From contig NZ_JGYV01000001.1 of the NCBI RefSeq assembly GCF_000741575.1, positions 248,001 to 312,000 on the forward strand: a stretch of DNA of 64,000 nucleotides, in the 5' to 3' direction. The stretch is from Bifidobacterium cuniculi (lineage in GTDB: Bacteria; Actinomycetota; Actinomycetes; Actinomycetales; Bifidobacteriaceae). The number at the start of each line of letters is the position of its first letter. The first letter of the stretch is position 1. Of this stretch, positions 6,947-15,000 are shown piece after piece. Position numbers and translations under genes: made by a program. The notes beneath the pieces are model-generated. The model was not told where the DNA came from and ran no database searches. It was given only the letters and a program-made list of their open reading frames with translations.

Positions 6947-7436
6947 CATCCTTATGCCGCGACTTGGCGAAACCGTGTCCTGTATGCCAGAACACGTCAC
7001 ACGACAAGCGGGTTTCGTAATGACGTCCAGCCAATGCCATGTACCCGCCAAGTGGTGTCTCGGAAAAGAAATGAGTCATCTCATTCTTTTCGGCAACGAT
7101 TTCAGGAAGCTCCACGAGAATCGTTTCTCCGCATTTCACCACGGCAGCCCGTATGACCTTGCGAAGTTCGGGAATTCGGGAGGAAAGCCTGTCCCGGTTC
7201 ACCAACACGACGACGTCTATGGCGTCATCTGCGCCAATGTTCGTGAATACCACGCCTCCGCGGATCTCATTCCACGTCATGGAAAAGTCCGCTGTGGACA
7301 CCTCGGTATCGCGGGCAAGCGCCTTGTTGGCAATCTGGTTCGCACGGCGAGATTGCAGCAGGGCGACGATGCCGGTGATTCCACCGAGCGCGCCGACCGC
7401 ACTGATTGCGAGGTTCGCGATCGTCAAAGCATCCAT
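6933..7436 (-). CDS. Membrane-anchored protein, probable lysogenic moron
   Basis: A 167-aa protein with an N-terminal hydrophobic helix (residues 5-27, including AVGALGGITGIVALL), a basic stop-transfer (QSRR) and a soluble beta-rich domain. It is the only leftward gene inside the rightward early operon, so it is likely expressed separately. TATGAT (7449-7444) lies seven bases before the ATG with no Shine-Dalgarno, suggesting a leaderless message, although no good -35 is seen. Function unknown; a lysogenic conversion or exclusion role is inferred from placement. Confidence 0.7.
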   Translation of the reverse strand: MDALTIANLAISAVGALGGITGIVALLQSRRANQIANKALARDTEVSTADFSMTWNEIRGGVVFTNIGADDAIDVVVLVNRDRLSSRIPELRKVIRAAVVKCGETILVELPEIVAEKNEMTHFFSETPLGGYMALAGRHYETRLSCDVFWHTGHGFAKSRHKDVIVK

Positions 7437-7477
7437 GAATCAAATCATACCCATTCCAACAAGTAAGGACTCCGATC

Positions 7478-8257
7478 ATGACCACCACTGACATCACCAC
7501 GTTCGATTTCCACGGACAGCCCGTCCGCACCATGCGCGACGACCAGGACGGCGTCTGGTTCGTCGCCAAGGACGTCGCTACCATCCTCGGCTATGCCAAT
7601 CCGCAGAAGGCCATCCGCGACCATGTGGACGACGAGGACAGAGGGGTGAACGAAACGGTCACCCCCGGCGGCAAGCAGAAAATAGCCGTCATCAACGAGT
7701 CGGGCCTGTACAGCCTGGTCCTTTCCAGCAAGCTCCCTGGAGCCAGGGAATTCAAGCATTGGGTCACTGGCGACGTGTTGCCCAGCATCCGCCGTGACGG
7801 CGCCTACGTGCACGCGCAGCCCGAGGACGACGACCTGACCGTGCTCGCCAAAGGCATGCTCGCCGCCCAACGCGCCCTCGAACGCAAAGACCGGCAGATC
7901 GCCGCCCAGGCCGCGATCATCAGCCGGCAGACCCCACTCGCCCGGTTGGGTGACGCGTTCGTCAACACGGACGGCACGTTGAGCGTCACCCAGGCCGCCA
8001 GGCACTTCCTCACGCTCGACAAGCGCATGAACCGTGACACCGTGTTCGGCATCCTACGCGGTGCGCGCATGATCGAACAGAAGTCGAACGCGCCCACCAA
8101 ACGCGCCATCGACCAAGGCCTCTTGAAGCAGGTCGTTCCCACCGACATGCACGGGCGCAAACTGAGCAAACCATACGCGCGGTTCACCACGAAAGGCTTG
8201 AACTGGTTCATCGACCGGTTCATCCACGGCAGCCAGCCCACCCTGGAAGGAATCTGA
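7478..8257 (+). CDS. Phage antirepressor (BRO-N + KilA-C)
   Basis: A 259-aa protein. Residues 5-110 form a BRO-N domain (VWFVAKDVATILGYANPQKAI, then INESGLYSLVLSSKLPGA and EFKHWVTGDVLPSI). Residues about 150-255 form an ANT/KilA-C domain (SVTQAARHFL, YARFTTKGLNWF). Such proteins counter prophage repressors or control early development. ATG 7478 follows AAGGA. It begins a closely spaced run of rightward genes. Confidence 0.9.
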   Translation: MTTTDITTFDFHGQPVRTMRDDQDGVWFVAKDVATILGYANPQKAIRDHVDDEDRGVNETVTPGGKQKIAVINESGLYSLVLSSKLPGAREFKHWVTGDVLPSIRRDGAYVHAQPEDDDLTVLAKGMLAAQRALERKDRQIAAQAAIISRQTPLARLGDAFVNTDGTLSVTQAARHFLTLDKRMNRDTVFGILRGARMIEQKSNAPTKRAIDQGLLKQVVPTDMHGRKLSKPYARFTTKGLNWFIDRFIHGSQPTLEGI

Positions 8258-8259
8258 CC

Positions 8260-8487
8260 ATGAGCGCCACCACCAAGGACGCGAGCCGCGTACCCCTCGG
8301 TGACCGGCTCGCATGGACCCTCGAACAAGCCGCCCAAGTGTACTCGCTCGACTACAAGGGCCTGCTCATCGCCGTACGACACGGCGACCTCGACACGTTC
8401 CGCGCCCCCAACAGGGACGGACGCCCAGGCCGGCGCAAAGTCACCCGCGCCGCCATGGACCGCTGGATCAAATCAATGGAGGAATAA
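8260..8487 (+). CDS. Small HTH DNA-binding protein
   Basis: A 75-aa protein with an excisionase/MerR-type winged helix: TLEQAAQVYSLDYKGLLIAV then a basic wing (NRDGRPGRRKVTRAAMDRW). The Trp-containing last helix is typical of HTH_17-like domains. GGAAGGA precedes ATG 8260, three bases after the antirepressor stop. Role unassigned: early regulator or recombination directionality factor. Confidence 0.75.
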   Translation: MSATTKDASRVPLGDRLAWTLEQAAQVYSLDYKGLLIAVRHGDLDTFRAPNRDGRPGRRKVTRAAMDRWIKSMEE

Positions 8488-8493
8488 CCCATC

Positions 8494-8961
8494 ATGAGCA
8501 TTACCAACACCGACATCGCCCGGCAGCTTCAAAGCATCATCGACCGGCTGCTGGAAGACGACACCCCCGCAATGGCGGAGTCAACCAAACCTGCCGGAAA
8601 ACTTGACGACCCGGACGAACTGCGCGGATTCCTCACGGACCGGATCATGCAGGCAATCATCGACATCGACGAGGAGAACATCGAACACGGCTATGTCGCC
8701 GATGACCACGACATGTACCAGGTGCAGTTCGCCGACCTCTTCACCATCGCCTACACCGTACGAGGCGCCCTCATACTGTCCGGAGTCCAAGGCGTTCCCG
8801 CCGCCGGCATCCTCATCAGCCTGCTCGGCAGCCTCATGGACTACGAAGAATACGACGACCGCGCCTGGAACATCCCCACGAACAGCCTTCATGAAGCAGC
8901 CAGCCAAGCTACCTTCCTCCTCACCGAACTCATCGCCATGAAACAAGAGGAGGAGTCATGA
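8494..8961 (+). CDS. Early phage protein, unknown
   Basis: A 155-aa acidic, mostly helical protein with a hydrophobic middle helix (GVPAAGILISLLGSLM). No motif is recognised. It overlaps the next gene by four bases (ATGA), in the chain of coupled small early genes. Confidence 0.65.
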   Translation: MSITNTDIARQLQSIIDRLLEDDTPAMAESTKPAGKLDDPDELRGFLTDRIMQAIIDIDEENIEHGYVADDHDMYQVQFADLFTIAYTVRGALILSGVQGVPAAGILISLLGSLMDYEEYDDRAWNIPTNSLHEAASQATFLLTELIAMKQEEES

Positions 8962-9176
8962 CCCGTCACCCGTACACGTTCGGCCTCGCATCCATCCTCG
9001 GCACCATCGTCGGCCTGGTCCTCCTGTGGGCCGGCCCCATGGCCTGCGCCAACCTGTGGCGGTGCGCCGTCGCGTGGCTCATCCTCTGCGCGTCCCTGCC
9101 CGGTTGGGTCATTCCCGCGTCGGACGCGATCGCACGCCACCTGTCCGACCTCATCGACCAGGAGGGTACCGAGTGA
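8958..9176 (+). CDS. Small two-TM membrane protein
   Basis: A 72-aa protein with two hydrophobic segments (about residues 8-27 and 36-53) and an acidic C-terminal tail. It starts in an ATGA overlap with the previous gene and ends in a GTGA overlap with the nuclease gene, indicating coupled translation. Function unknown. Confidence 0.65.
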   Translation: MTRHPYTFGLASILGTIVGLVLLWAGPMACANLWRCAVAWLILCASLPGWVIPASDAIARHLSDLIDQEGTE

Positions 9177-9685
9177 GCCGCACGAACCGCAGTGCGAGAG
9201 CCGCCGGCGCCCGCTTCGAGTCGGCCGTCGCCCGATACTTCGCCTGGGCGTTGCAGGACGAACGAGTCGAACGGCGCCACCTGAGCGGCGCGCAGGATCG
9301 CGGCGACATCACCGGCCTTCTGTTCGAAGGGCGCCGCGTCGTCATCGAATGCAAGGACACCGCCCGCCCCAACCTGGCCGAGCACACGCGCGAAGCGGAA
9401 GTCGAGGCGGAGAACGACGGCGCCGCCCACTGGGCGCTCGTACACAAACGCCACGGCATCGGCCTGAACACGCTGCCCGCAATCGGCGCCCAATGGGTGA
9501 CCATCACGCTCGCCGAATACGCCAAGCTCATCAACCACGGCCACATCGGCCCCGACAACCAACAGGAAGGAACCCCGACCATGAACCAGCCAAACCAGCC
9601 AAACCAGCCAAACCAGCCAGATGGCTACGAAAACATGCCGCTGCCGGGCTTCGACGACGAGAACACGCAGGAGGGGGAGCAGTGA
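9173..9685 (+). CDS. PD-(D/E)XK nuclease-like protein
   Basis: A 170-aa protein starting at GTG 9173 with AGGAGG eight bases upstream. AGARFESAVARYFA helix, then DRGDITGLLFEGRRVVIECKD, fits the D...ExK core of small phage endonucleases and Holliday-junction resolvases. The C-terminus carries a perfect 4x NQP tripeptide repeat encoded by a 9-bp tandem repeat. An in-frame ATG 9581 just before the repeat has AGGAAGG upstream, so a 34-aa C-terminal peptide might also be made. Likely role in recombination or replication-intermediate processing. Confidence 0.75.
   Translation: MSRTNRSARAAGARFESAVARYFAWALQDERVERRHLSGAQDRGDITGLLFEGRRVVIECKDTARPNLAEHTREAEVEAENDGAAHWALVHKRHGIGLNTLPAIGAQWVTITLAEYAKLINHGHIGPDNQQEGTPTMNQPNQPNQPNQPDGYENMPLPGFDDENTQEGEQ
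9584..9619 (+). repeat. Four perfect copies of a 9-bp coding repeat
   Basis: AACCAGCCA is repeated four times without mismatch, encoding NQP units in the nuclease C-terminus. It is prone to length change by slippage. Confidence 0.9.
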
Positions 9686-9852
9686 ACGCATACCTGCCCC
9701 GCTGCAAGCAATGCGGCATCCTGCACGCGCCCTGCGACGCCACCCGGGCGGCAGACAGCATCGACCAACACCGCGCAGTGCACAAAACCCACAGGCTGAG
9801 CATGATCCCCGTCAAACCCACCACGCAACCCATGGAAGGAACCCGGCAATGA
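9682..9852 (+). CDS. Small Cys-containing phage protein
   Basis: A 56-aa protein from GTG 9682, overlapping the nuclease stop (GTGA) with GGAGG upstream. CKQCG and a further Cys/His set (HAPC, QHRAVHKTH) suggest a small zinc-binding fold. Its stop overlaps the next ATG. Function unknown. Confidence 0.6.
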   Translation: MNAYLPRCKQCGILHAPCDATRAADSIDQHRAVHKTHRLSMIPVKPTTQPMEGTRQ

Positions 9853-10199
9853 GCACCGAACACACCGAAGACACCTTCGACCTGGCGGAAGTCGCCGCAC
9901 AGATCGTCAACCTCGAACTGCAACGCTCCGCAATCACCATGCGCATCGACCAGTTGAAGCAACAGGTCACCGAACACTGTCCGGGCGGCACTTGGCCGGC
10001 GGGAGACCTCAAGGTCACCGTCAGCCCTGGCCGACGCAGCATCGACCAGGCGCGCATGCGCGAACAGTTCCCACCGGACCAATACCCGCAATTCTACAAG
10101 CGCGTCCCCAAGGCATTGAGCACCCTCGAAAAGGAAACCGGCAGCGCCGCCCTCGCCGGATGCGTCACCACCGGCAAACCAACCGTCACCATCCGATAA
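9849..10199 (+). CDS. Early phage protein, possible recombination accessory
   Basis: A 116-aa protein. An N-terminal helix (LAEVAAQIVNLELQRSAITM) is followed by a lysine-poor beta/loop region and an ordered C-terminus (FYKRVPKALSTLEKETG). It starts in an ATGA overlap. It precedes the RecB-like nuclease and OB-fold-like genes, so a role in the recombination module is possible. No family recognised. Confidence 0.65.
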   Translation: MSTEHTEDTFDLAEVAAQIVNLELQRSAITMRIDQLKQQVTEHCPGGTWPAGDLKVTVSPGRRSIDQARMREQFPPDQYPQFYKRVPKALSTLEKETGSAALAGCVTTGKPTVTIR

Positions 10200-10209
10200 G
10201 GAGGCCCGC

Positions 10210-10374
10210 ATGATCCACCCCGAAGACCCCAAAGCGCAAGTGTACTGCGAACGCTGCGGGCTGCAACTGTCCGCCATCCAGATCGCCAGGCGCAGCCAAC
10301 TATGCGACCGGTGCATCCAGGACGCCATCGACGACGCGTACGGCGAATACCTCAGGGACGAGGAATACCGGTGA
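10210..10374 (+). CDS. Small zinc-ribbon protein
   Basis: A 54-aa protein with two CxxC pairs (YCERCG and LCDRCI) spaced by 16 residues, a typical zinc ribbon, and an acidic C-terminus. AGGAGG precedes ATG 10210; the stop overlaps the next GTG. Confidence 0.65.
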   Translation: MIHPEDPKAQVYCERCGLQLSAIQIARRSQLCDRCIQDAIDDAYGEYLRDEEYR

Positions 10375-10541
10375 ACCAGGCCCTCGTGCTCATCATCCTC
10401 CTGCTCGCCATTGTCGGGTTCATCAGCAGTCTCATGCTGCTCATCCAGGCACGTGACCTGCTTGACCAGCTCGACCAGTGGCTCGACCAACACGACACCA
10501 TGACCGAAGGAAAGGACACCGACCATGACGTGGCATCCTGA
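10371..10541 (+). CDS. Small single-TM membrane protein
   Basis: A 56-aa peptide starting at GTG 10371 (GTGA overlap). One strong hydrophobic helix (residues 5-25, LVLIILLLAIVGFISSLMLLI) is followed by an amphipathic helix and acidic tail. It overlaps the next gene by 17 bp. Unknown function; its shape resembles small phage inhibitors or spanin-like peptides, but nothing specific supports that. Confidence 0.6.
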   Translation: MNQALVLIILLLAIVGFISSLMLLIQARDLLDQLDQWLDQHDTMTEGKDTDHDVAS

Positions 10542-11361
10542 ACGGCTCCCATCGGACGAGTGGGCGCAGTTGCGGCCCATCATCGAGGAACACATCCTCA
10601 CCCAGCCGCGCACGTTGCAGAAACGCATCGGACCGTCCGAACTCGGCACCGACTGCGTGCACTGCCTGGCCGCGAAACTCGCCGGATGGGAACGCAAACC
10701 ATCCAAGGCTGCGTGGATCCCCTTCGAAGGCACCTGCATCCACGCCGCATTCGAACAACTGTTCAGCGGTCTTGGCTACCAGACCGAGCTGAAGGTCACC
10801 GTCGGCAAGCTCGACGGTGAGCCCATCACCGGCAGCATCGACCTGTACGACGAGAAGACCGGCACCACGGTCGACTGGAAAACCGTCGGCAACGACACCC
10901 TGAAAGCGGCGAAAGCCAACGGGCCCAGCCAACAGTACCTGGTGCAAGCGTCCCTGTACGGGCTGGGCGTGCCCAACGCGGCTCGCAGCGTCATCGTCTA
11001 CCTGCCCCGCAACGCCATGACCCTGGACGACGCGTTCAGCTACGAGGCCGCGTACGATCCACGGCCCGGCTGGTGGGCGTTGGACCGGGCACAGATGCTC
11101 CTCGACCTGCTCGACCTGATCGGCCGCAGCTACGGCGCCCAGGTGAGGGACGCGTGGATCCGCCAACTGCCCCGCAGCACGGGCCACTGCTTCGACTGCG
11201 CCACATGGGATGACGACCCCGACCAAGACCCATTCGGCCTCAACCAAGCCGACACCACCATCGACCTGCCGCAACGGTGGACACGACTCGACCAGCTGGT
11301 CGAGCCCCGATACGAGGGACACCTCGCCAACAAGGAACAACCCGAACCGCAAGGAAAGTAA
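10525..11361 (+). CDS. RecB/Cas4-like PD-(D/E)XK exonuclease
   Basis: A 278-aa protein. Core nuclease motifs are visible: H73 in the N-terminal helix, D106 in GSID, D117-W-K119 in VDWKT and the QASLYG helix (Q141-Y145), all as in phage RecB-family exonucleases. It likely resects DNA ends for recombination with the following OB-fold-like protein. Cys residues at the N-terminus (CVHC) and C-terminus (CFDC) could bind a metal or Fe-S cluster as in Cas4-like proteins, but this is uncertain. The start overlaps the preceding gene. Confidence 0.82.
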   Translation: MTWHPERLPSDEWAQLRPIIEEHILTQPRTLQKRIGPSELGTDCVHCLAAKLAGWERKPSKAAWIPFEGTCIHAAFEQLFSGLGYQTELKVTVGKLDGEPITGSIDLYDEKTGTTVDWKTVGNDTLKAAKANGPSQQYLVQASLYGLGVPNAARSVIVYLPRNAMTLDDAFSYEAAYDPRPGWWALDRAQMLLDLLDLIGRSYGAQVRDAWIRQLPRSTGHCFDCATWDDDPDQDPFGLNQADTTIDLPQRWTRLDQLVEPRYEGHLANKEQPEPQGK

Positions 11362-11376
11362 AGGAAAACAACGATC

Positions 11377-12108
11377 ATGAGCGGTTTCAACGATTTCAAC
11401 CCCCAGTCCTACCAGAACACGCCCAGTCAGGAAAGCAGGGCGGCCAGCATCATGGGCGTCGACGAGTTCGGTGCCGGCGGCGCCAAGGCATTCTTCAACG
11501 CGGACAGCCAGGTAGGCGACAGCGTCACCGGCCAGGTCCTCGAAGAGGAAATCCTCCAGGTCACCGACTTCGACGACCACACGCCCAAGTATTGGGCGGA
11601 TGGCACCCCACAACGCCAGATGCGCATCATCATCCAAACCGACCTGCATGACGACGAATACGACGACGGCACCCGCGCCATCTACATCAAGGGGTGGGGC
11701 GTGCAAATGCAAGCCTACAGGGCCGCGAGGCGTGCGAACCACAACCAGCCGCCCCGCCCGGGCGACACGTTCACCGCGACGTTCACCGGCCTGGGGCCGC
11801 GCGGCAAGAAGGGCCAGCCGCCGAAACTCTACCGCTACGAGATCACGCCCGCCCCGGCGAAGGCGGTCGCCGACTTCGGCGCCCCGCAGCCGGCGGCACA
11901 GCCGGCACCCTCGACACCGGCACAGGAACAGGCGCAGGCAGCCCCGCAGGGCGCCCCGGCGGCGCTTACCCCCGAACAGGTCGCCACCATCACCGCATTG
12001 CGCGACGCGGGCCTGGGCCCCGACCAGGTCGCCGCCCAACTCCACCTGCCCGTCCAACAGGTCTACCAGGCCGGACAGCGCCCGGCCGCACAGGAACCCG
12101 CCTTCTAA
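11377..12108 (+). CDS. Putative single-strand DNA-binding (OB-fold-like) protein
   Basis: A 243-aa protein. The N-terminal 150 residues have a beta-barrel-like pattern (GDSVTGQVLEEEILQVTDF, RQMRIIIQTDLHDDEYDD, GDTFTATFTGLG), followed by an Ala/Pro/Gln-rich linker and a C-terminal HTH-like segment (TPEQVATITALRDAG, PDQVAAQLHLP). Position between a RecB-like nuclease and the primase-helicase supports an ssDNA-binding role. Family assignment is inferred from pattern. Confidence 0.6.
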   Translation: MSGFNDFNPQSYQNTPSQESRAASIMGVDEFGAGGAKAFFNADSQVGDSVTGQVLEEEILQVTDFDDHTPKYWADGTPQRQMRIIIQTDLHDDEYDDGTRAIYIKGWGVQMQAYRAARRANHNQPPRPGDTFTATFTGLGPRGKKGQPPKLYRYEITPAPAKAVADFGAPQPAAQPAPSTPAQEQAQAAPQGAPAALTPEQVATITALRDAGLGPDQVAAQLHLPVQQVYQAGQRPAAQEPAF

Positions 12109-12206
12109 ACCGGGAGGGGTGAAACGGGTCCAGCCGGCACCCCGCCTCGCAAGCAGGCGGCACCCCACGAAAACACAGCCAACACCATCCCAACGAAGGG
12201 GAAAAC

Positions 12207-14462
12207 ATGGACAGCACGATCCACGGGTACGCCCAAGCCGCACCCCTCTACCGGGCAGCCGGATGGGCTCAAGCGTTCCCCCTGCCCGAAGGCCGCAAGC
12301 AGCCGCCACCCAAAGGCGCCACCGGCGGCAGCCAACAACCCATCACCGACCAGCAAATGGCGGCATGGGCCGCATCGAACCCGGACGGCAACACGGGCAT
12401 CAGCATGCCCGACGGGATCCTCGTCATCGACATCGACAGCGCGGACGGCCACAACAGGAAAGCCGACGGATGGGAAGGCATCCAACAACTCGTACCCGAC
12501 CTGGGCGAACTGCCCGCCACATGGACCAGTACCGCGCACGGGCCCGAACATCCGTACGCGCACCGCTTCTACCAGGTGCCCACCGGCTTGAAGTGGAAGG
12601 GTGGCGCCGTCGAAGGCGTCGACCTGTTGCGCCACGCCCACCGGTACGCCGTCGTCTGGCCGTCCATCCACCCAACCGGCGAACAATACCGCTGGTACAC
12701 GCCGGACGGGACCGAAGCGGACCACATCCCCACACCCGGAGAGCTCACCGCCCTGCCGGACTCGTGGGTGGCGTTCCTGCGCCAACCCGACCGGCCCGAC
12801 CGGGGACGCCAACTCACACCAATGCCCAACGGGACACCCGTCACGGACGATTCGATGTGCCCAGCCGTACGCGGATTCCTCGACAAGATACTGCGCGAAC
12901 CGGCCGCAAAGGGATCCAGGCATGACACCATGACCGAAGCGGTATGGGCACTCATCCGATTCATGGAAGAAGGCCACCGCGGCGTCCAGGAAGCGCTCAG
13001 CATCCTCCACCCCATCTTCGTGCAGTCCATCACGCCCGACCGTCCCGGCGGGCAGGCGGAAGCGGAACGCGAATGGGCGGCCATCGGCCGCGGCGCACTC
13101 AACAAGAACACATGCATCCAGGGCGCCATCGACCCCTGCACCCAACCACCAGACGACGCCATCACCCCGCAAGAAATCCAAGAAATCGAGGAAACGGCCA
13201 CCACAGGCCCGAAGGAGGTGAACACGAACATGGAGCCGGACCGGTGGGCAAATCCGCCACAGCAGCCCACCAGCGAGCCCACACAGGCACGAACCATGAA
13301 ACCTGCCGTGCCGAGCACGTGGGGTCGCGTCAACCTCGCCGACTGGGCCGACGGCAACCCCAACCCCGCACCCAGCCTCCTCACCCGCACCGACGGCATC
13401 AGCCTCCTGTACCGCGGCCGCGTCAACGATTTGCACGGCGAACCCGAAAGCGGCAAATCACTGCTCGCACAGATCGCCACCGCCGACCTGCTCGCCAAGC
13501 ATGGCCGCGTCGCCTACATCGACCTCGAAGACGGCCCCGGCGGCATGATCCAACGACTCCGCCTCCTCGGCGTCACGGACAGCATCATCACCGACCCGGA
13601 CCTGTTCGACTACCGAAACCCAACCGGAAGGCCAGACACGCAAAACAACATCGCCGACTTCACCGACCTGCTCGACGCCGCATACGACCTCATCGTGTTC
13701 GACGGCATCAACAACCTCATGGCCGGATGCGGCCTCGACCAAGACAAGGCAGGAGACATCGCATGGCTCTACCAGCATTTACTCAACCCGTGCGCCGACT
13801 CGGGCGCCGCCGTACTCACCGTCGACCACGTCGTCAAAGCCAAAGACGCCCAAGGCCGCTTCGCCGCCGGAAGCATCCAGAAACTCGCTCAGATAAGCGG
13901 CGCCAGCTATTTTGTCACGCCCACCAAGACCATCGGCCGAGGAATCAAAGGTGAAATCACGCTGCGCCTCGCCAAGGACCGCAACGGATACCTCAGCGAA
14001 CACTGCGCACCCGCCAACAGGAACGACCGGCTTCGCGAAGCGGCACGCATCGAAGTGGACTCCACAGACCGCATCCGCATCCGGGTCACCATCGGCAAAC
14101 CCACCATGCTCCCAGTGGCAGGGGAGGAACCCAGGAAGACGAAGCCGACATGGGTGATGGAACGCATCAGCCGCATGCTCAAAACCGAAGGAGGCTGGAA
14201 CAGCGTCAACAAGATCGACAAATGGCTCCGCGAAGACGGCAAAGGAGTGCGCCACTCCACCGTTATGGAAGCCCTCGATCTACTGCTGGAAGGCAATTTT
14301 GTCCGACGTCAGACAGGGGCAAAAAGGGCCAACGAATACAGGTACGAACGTCTCTACTCAGAGATGGATGACCCAGAATCGGACAACTACCAATACCGGA
14401 TCACGGATGAAGAACTCAACGATTTTTTGGATCAAGGAGACGATGATGAGCCGGAATTTTAG
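12207..14462 (+). CDS. Bifunctional primase-polymerase / AAA helicase
   Basis: A 751-aa replication protein. Residues 1-200 match a Prim-Pol domain with the metal-binding VIDIDS (D75, D77) and a downstream HPTGEQYRWYTPDG segment. About residues 395-610 are a RecA/AAA_25-like ATPase: Walker A GEPESGKS near residue 411, Walker B LIVFDGIN, then TVDHVVK. The C-terminus is a winged-helix-like domain. ATG 12207 follows GAAGGGG. It replaces separate primase and DnaB genes and ends against the iteron cluster proposed as origin. Confidence 0.88.
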   Translation: MDSTIHGYAQAAPLYRAAGWAQAFPLPEGRKQPPPKGATGGSQQPITDQQMAAWAASNPDGNTGISMPDGILVIDIDSADGHNRKADGWEGIQQLVPDLGELPATWTSTAHGPEHPYAHRFYQVPTGLKWKGGAVEGVDLLRHAHRYAVVWPSIHPTGEQYRWYTPDGTEADHIPTPGELTALPDSWVAFLRQPDRPDRGRQLTPMPNGTPVTDDSMCPAVRGFLDKILREPAAKGSRHDTMTEAVWALIRFMEEGHRGVQEALSILHPIFVQSITPDRPGGQAEAEREWAAIGRGALNKNTCIQGAIDPCTQPPDDAITPQEIQEIEETATTGPKEVNTNMEPDRWANPPQQPTSEPTQARTMKPAVPSTWGRVNLADWADGNPNPAPSLLTRTDGISLLYRGRVNDLHGEPESGKSLLAQIATADLLAKHGRVAYIDLEDGPGGMIQRLRLLGVTDSIITDPDLFDYRNPTGRPDTQNNIADFTDLLDAAYDLIVFDGINNLMAGCGLDQDKAGDIAWLYQHLLNPCADSGAAVLTVDHVVKAKDAQGRFAAGSIQKLAQISGASYFVTPTKTIGRGIKGEITLRLAKDRNGYLSEHCAPANRNDRLREAARIEVDSTDRIRIRVTIGKPTMLPVAGEEPRKTKPTWVMERISRMLKTEGGWNSVNKIDKWLREDGKGVRHSTVMEALDLLLEGNFVRRQTGAKRANEYRYERLYSEMDDPESDNYQYRITDEELNDFLDQGDDDEPEF

Positions 14463-14621
14463 TTCTCCCCAAGTTCTCCCCAACCTCTCCCGGGGAGAAG
14501 TGGCAAAACCTGCGGGAGTTCTCCCCGAAGAAGAATGGCCACTGCCTTATGGCATGGCCATTCTAACGGGGAAAACTCGAAGCACGCAACCCGGGACCAG
14601 TAAAAACAGCCAGTTCTCCCC
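14461..14621. repeat. Iteron cluster with internal hairpin, candidate phage replication origin
   Basis: AGTTCTCCCC occurs perfectly four times (14461, 14472, 14517, 14612), and two inverted copies with one mismatch each lie at 14492-14501 and 14568-14577. Between them 14533-14563 forms a hairpin: 9-bp outer arms GAATGGCCA/TGGCCATTC, inner TGCC/GGCA and a TTAT loop. It directly follows the primase-helicase gene. Iterons plus a palindrome at that place suggest the initiation site; this is not demonstrated. Confidence 0.6.
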
Positions 14622-14664
14622 GGGAACACTGGCAACACGCCGAACAGGCAAAAGGAGTAAGAAC

Positions 14665-15000
14665 ATGTACGCCAATGACAACAAAACACTGAGGATCATG
14701 GAAGAAGTCTGTGAAGCCCTCGTGTACGCCGAGAACCCCATGACCAAGCAGGAACTCAGCGAAACAATCCCCACCCAACCAAACTCACATCGAATAATCC
14801 CTGCTGTCTATCTTCTGCAAGCGGCCAACGTAATCGTCCGTACCTCAGGCCGCGGAACTGCGAAATACCGGCTGAAGGTGCAGTTTCCGGATGAACTGCT
14901 TCCTGCACCCAATACCGAAACGGCTGAAGAATACCGGCAGGAACTGGCCGACGCACTGCGTGAACTCGCCGACTGGGTCGAAGAAAGCCTCCCCGAATGA
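14665..15000 (+). CDS. Winged-helix-like phage protein
   Basis: A 111-aa protein with an N-terminal winged-helix-like domain (LRIMEEVCEALVYAENPMTKQELSE, then AVYLLQAANVIVRTSGRGT) and an acidic helical tail. AAAGGAG seven bases before ATG 14665 supports this start. The frame stays open back to ATG 14447, which also has AAGGAG upstream and overlaps the primase stop, so a 184-aa form that reads through the iterons is possible. It may act at the adjacent origin-like repeats. Confidence 0.7.
   Translation: MYANDNKTLRIMEEVCEALVYAENPMTKQELSETIPTQPNSHRIIPAVYLLQAANVIVRTSGRGTAKYRLKVQFPDELLPAPNTETAEEYRQELADALRELADWVEESLPE

Noticed and set aside
9584-9619. Possible CRISPR-like array
   Set aside because: The 9-bp units are contiguous with no spacers and encode in-frame NQP repeats.
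12109-12206. Possible small gene from GTG near 12120
   Set aside because: The frame merely opens into a shadow frame of the primase gene, without a ribosome binding site or plausible protein sequence.
10441-12309. 622-aa open frame on the - strand
   Set aside because: It is antisense to the RecB-like nuclease and OB-fold-like genes and has Gly/Arg/Leu-biased composition from GC-rich codon third positions. No ribosome binding site or domain.
14299-14446. Extension of the winged-helix gene further upstream into the primase
   Set aside because: Codons before 14447 overlap the primase in another frame and have no ribosome binding site.
14461-14621. Possible CRISPR-like array
   Set aside because: Repeats are 10 bp, irregularly spaced and in both orientations, which fits iterons rather than CRISPR.
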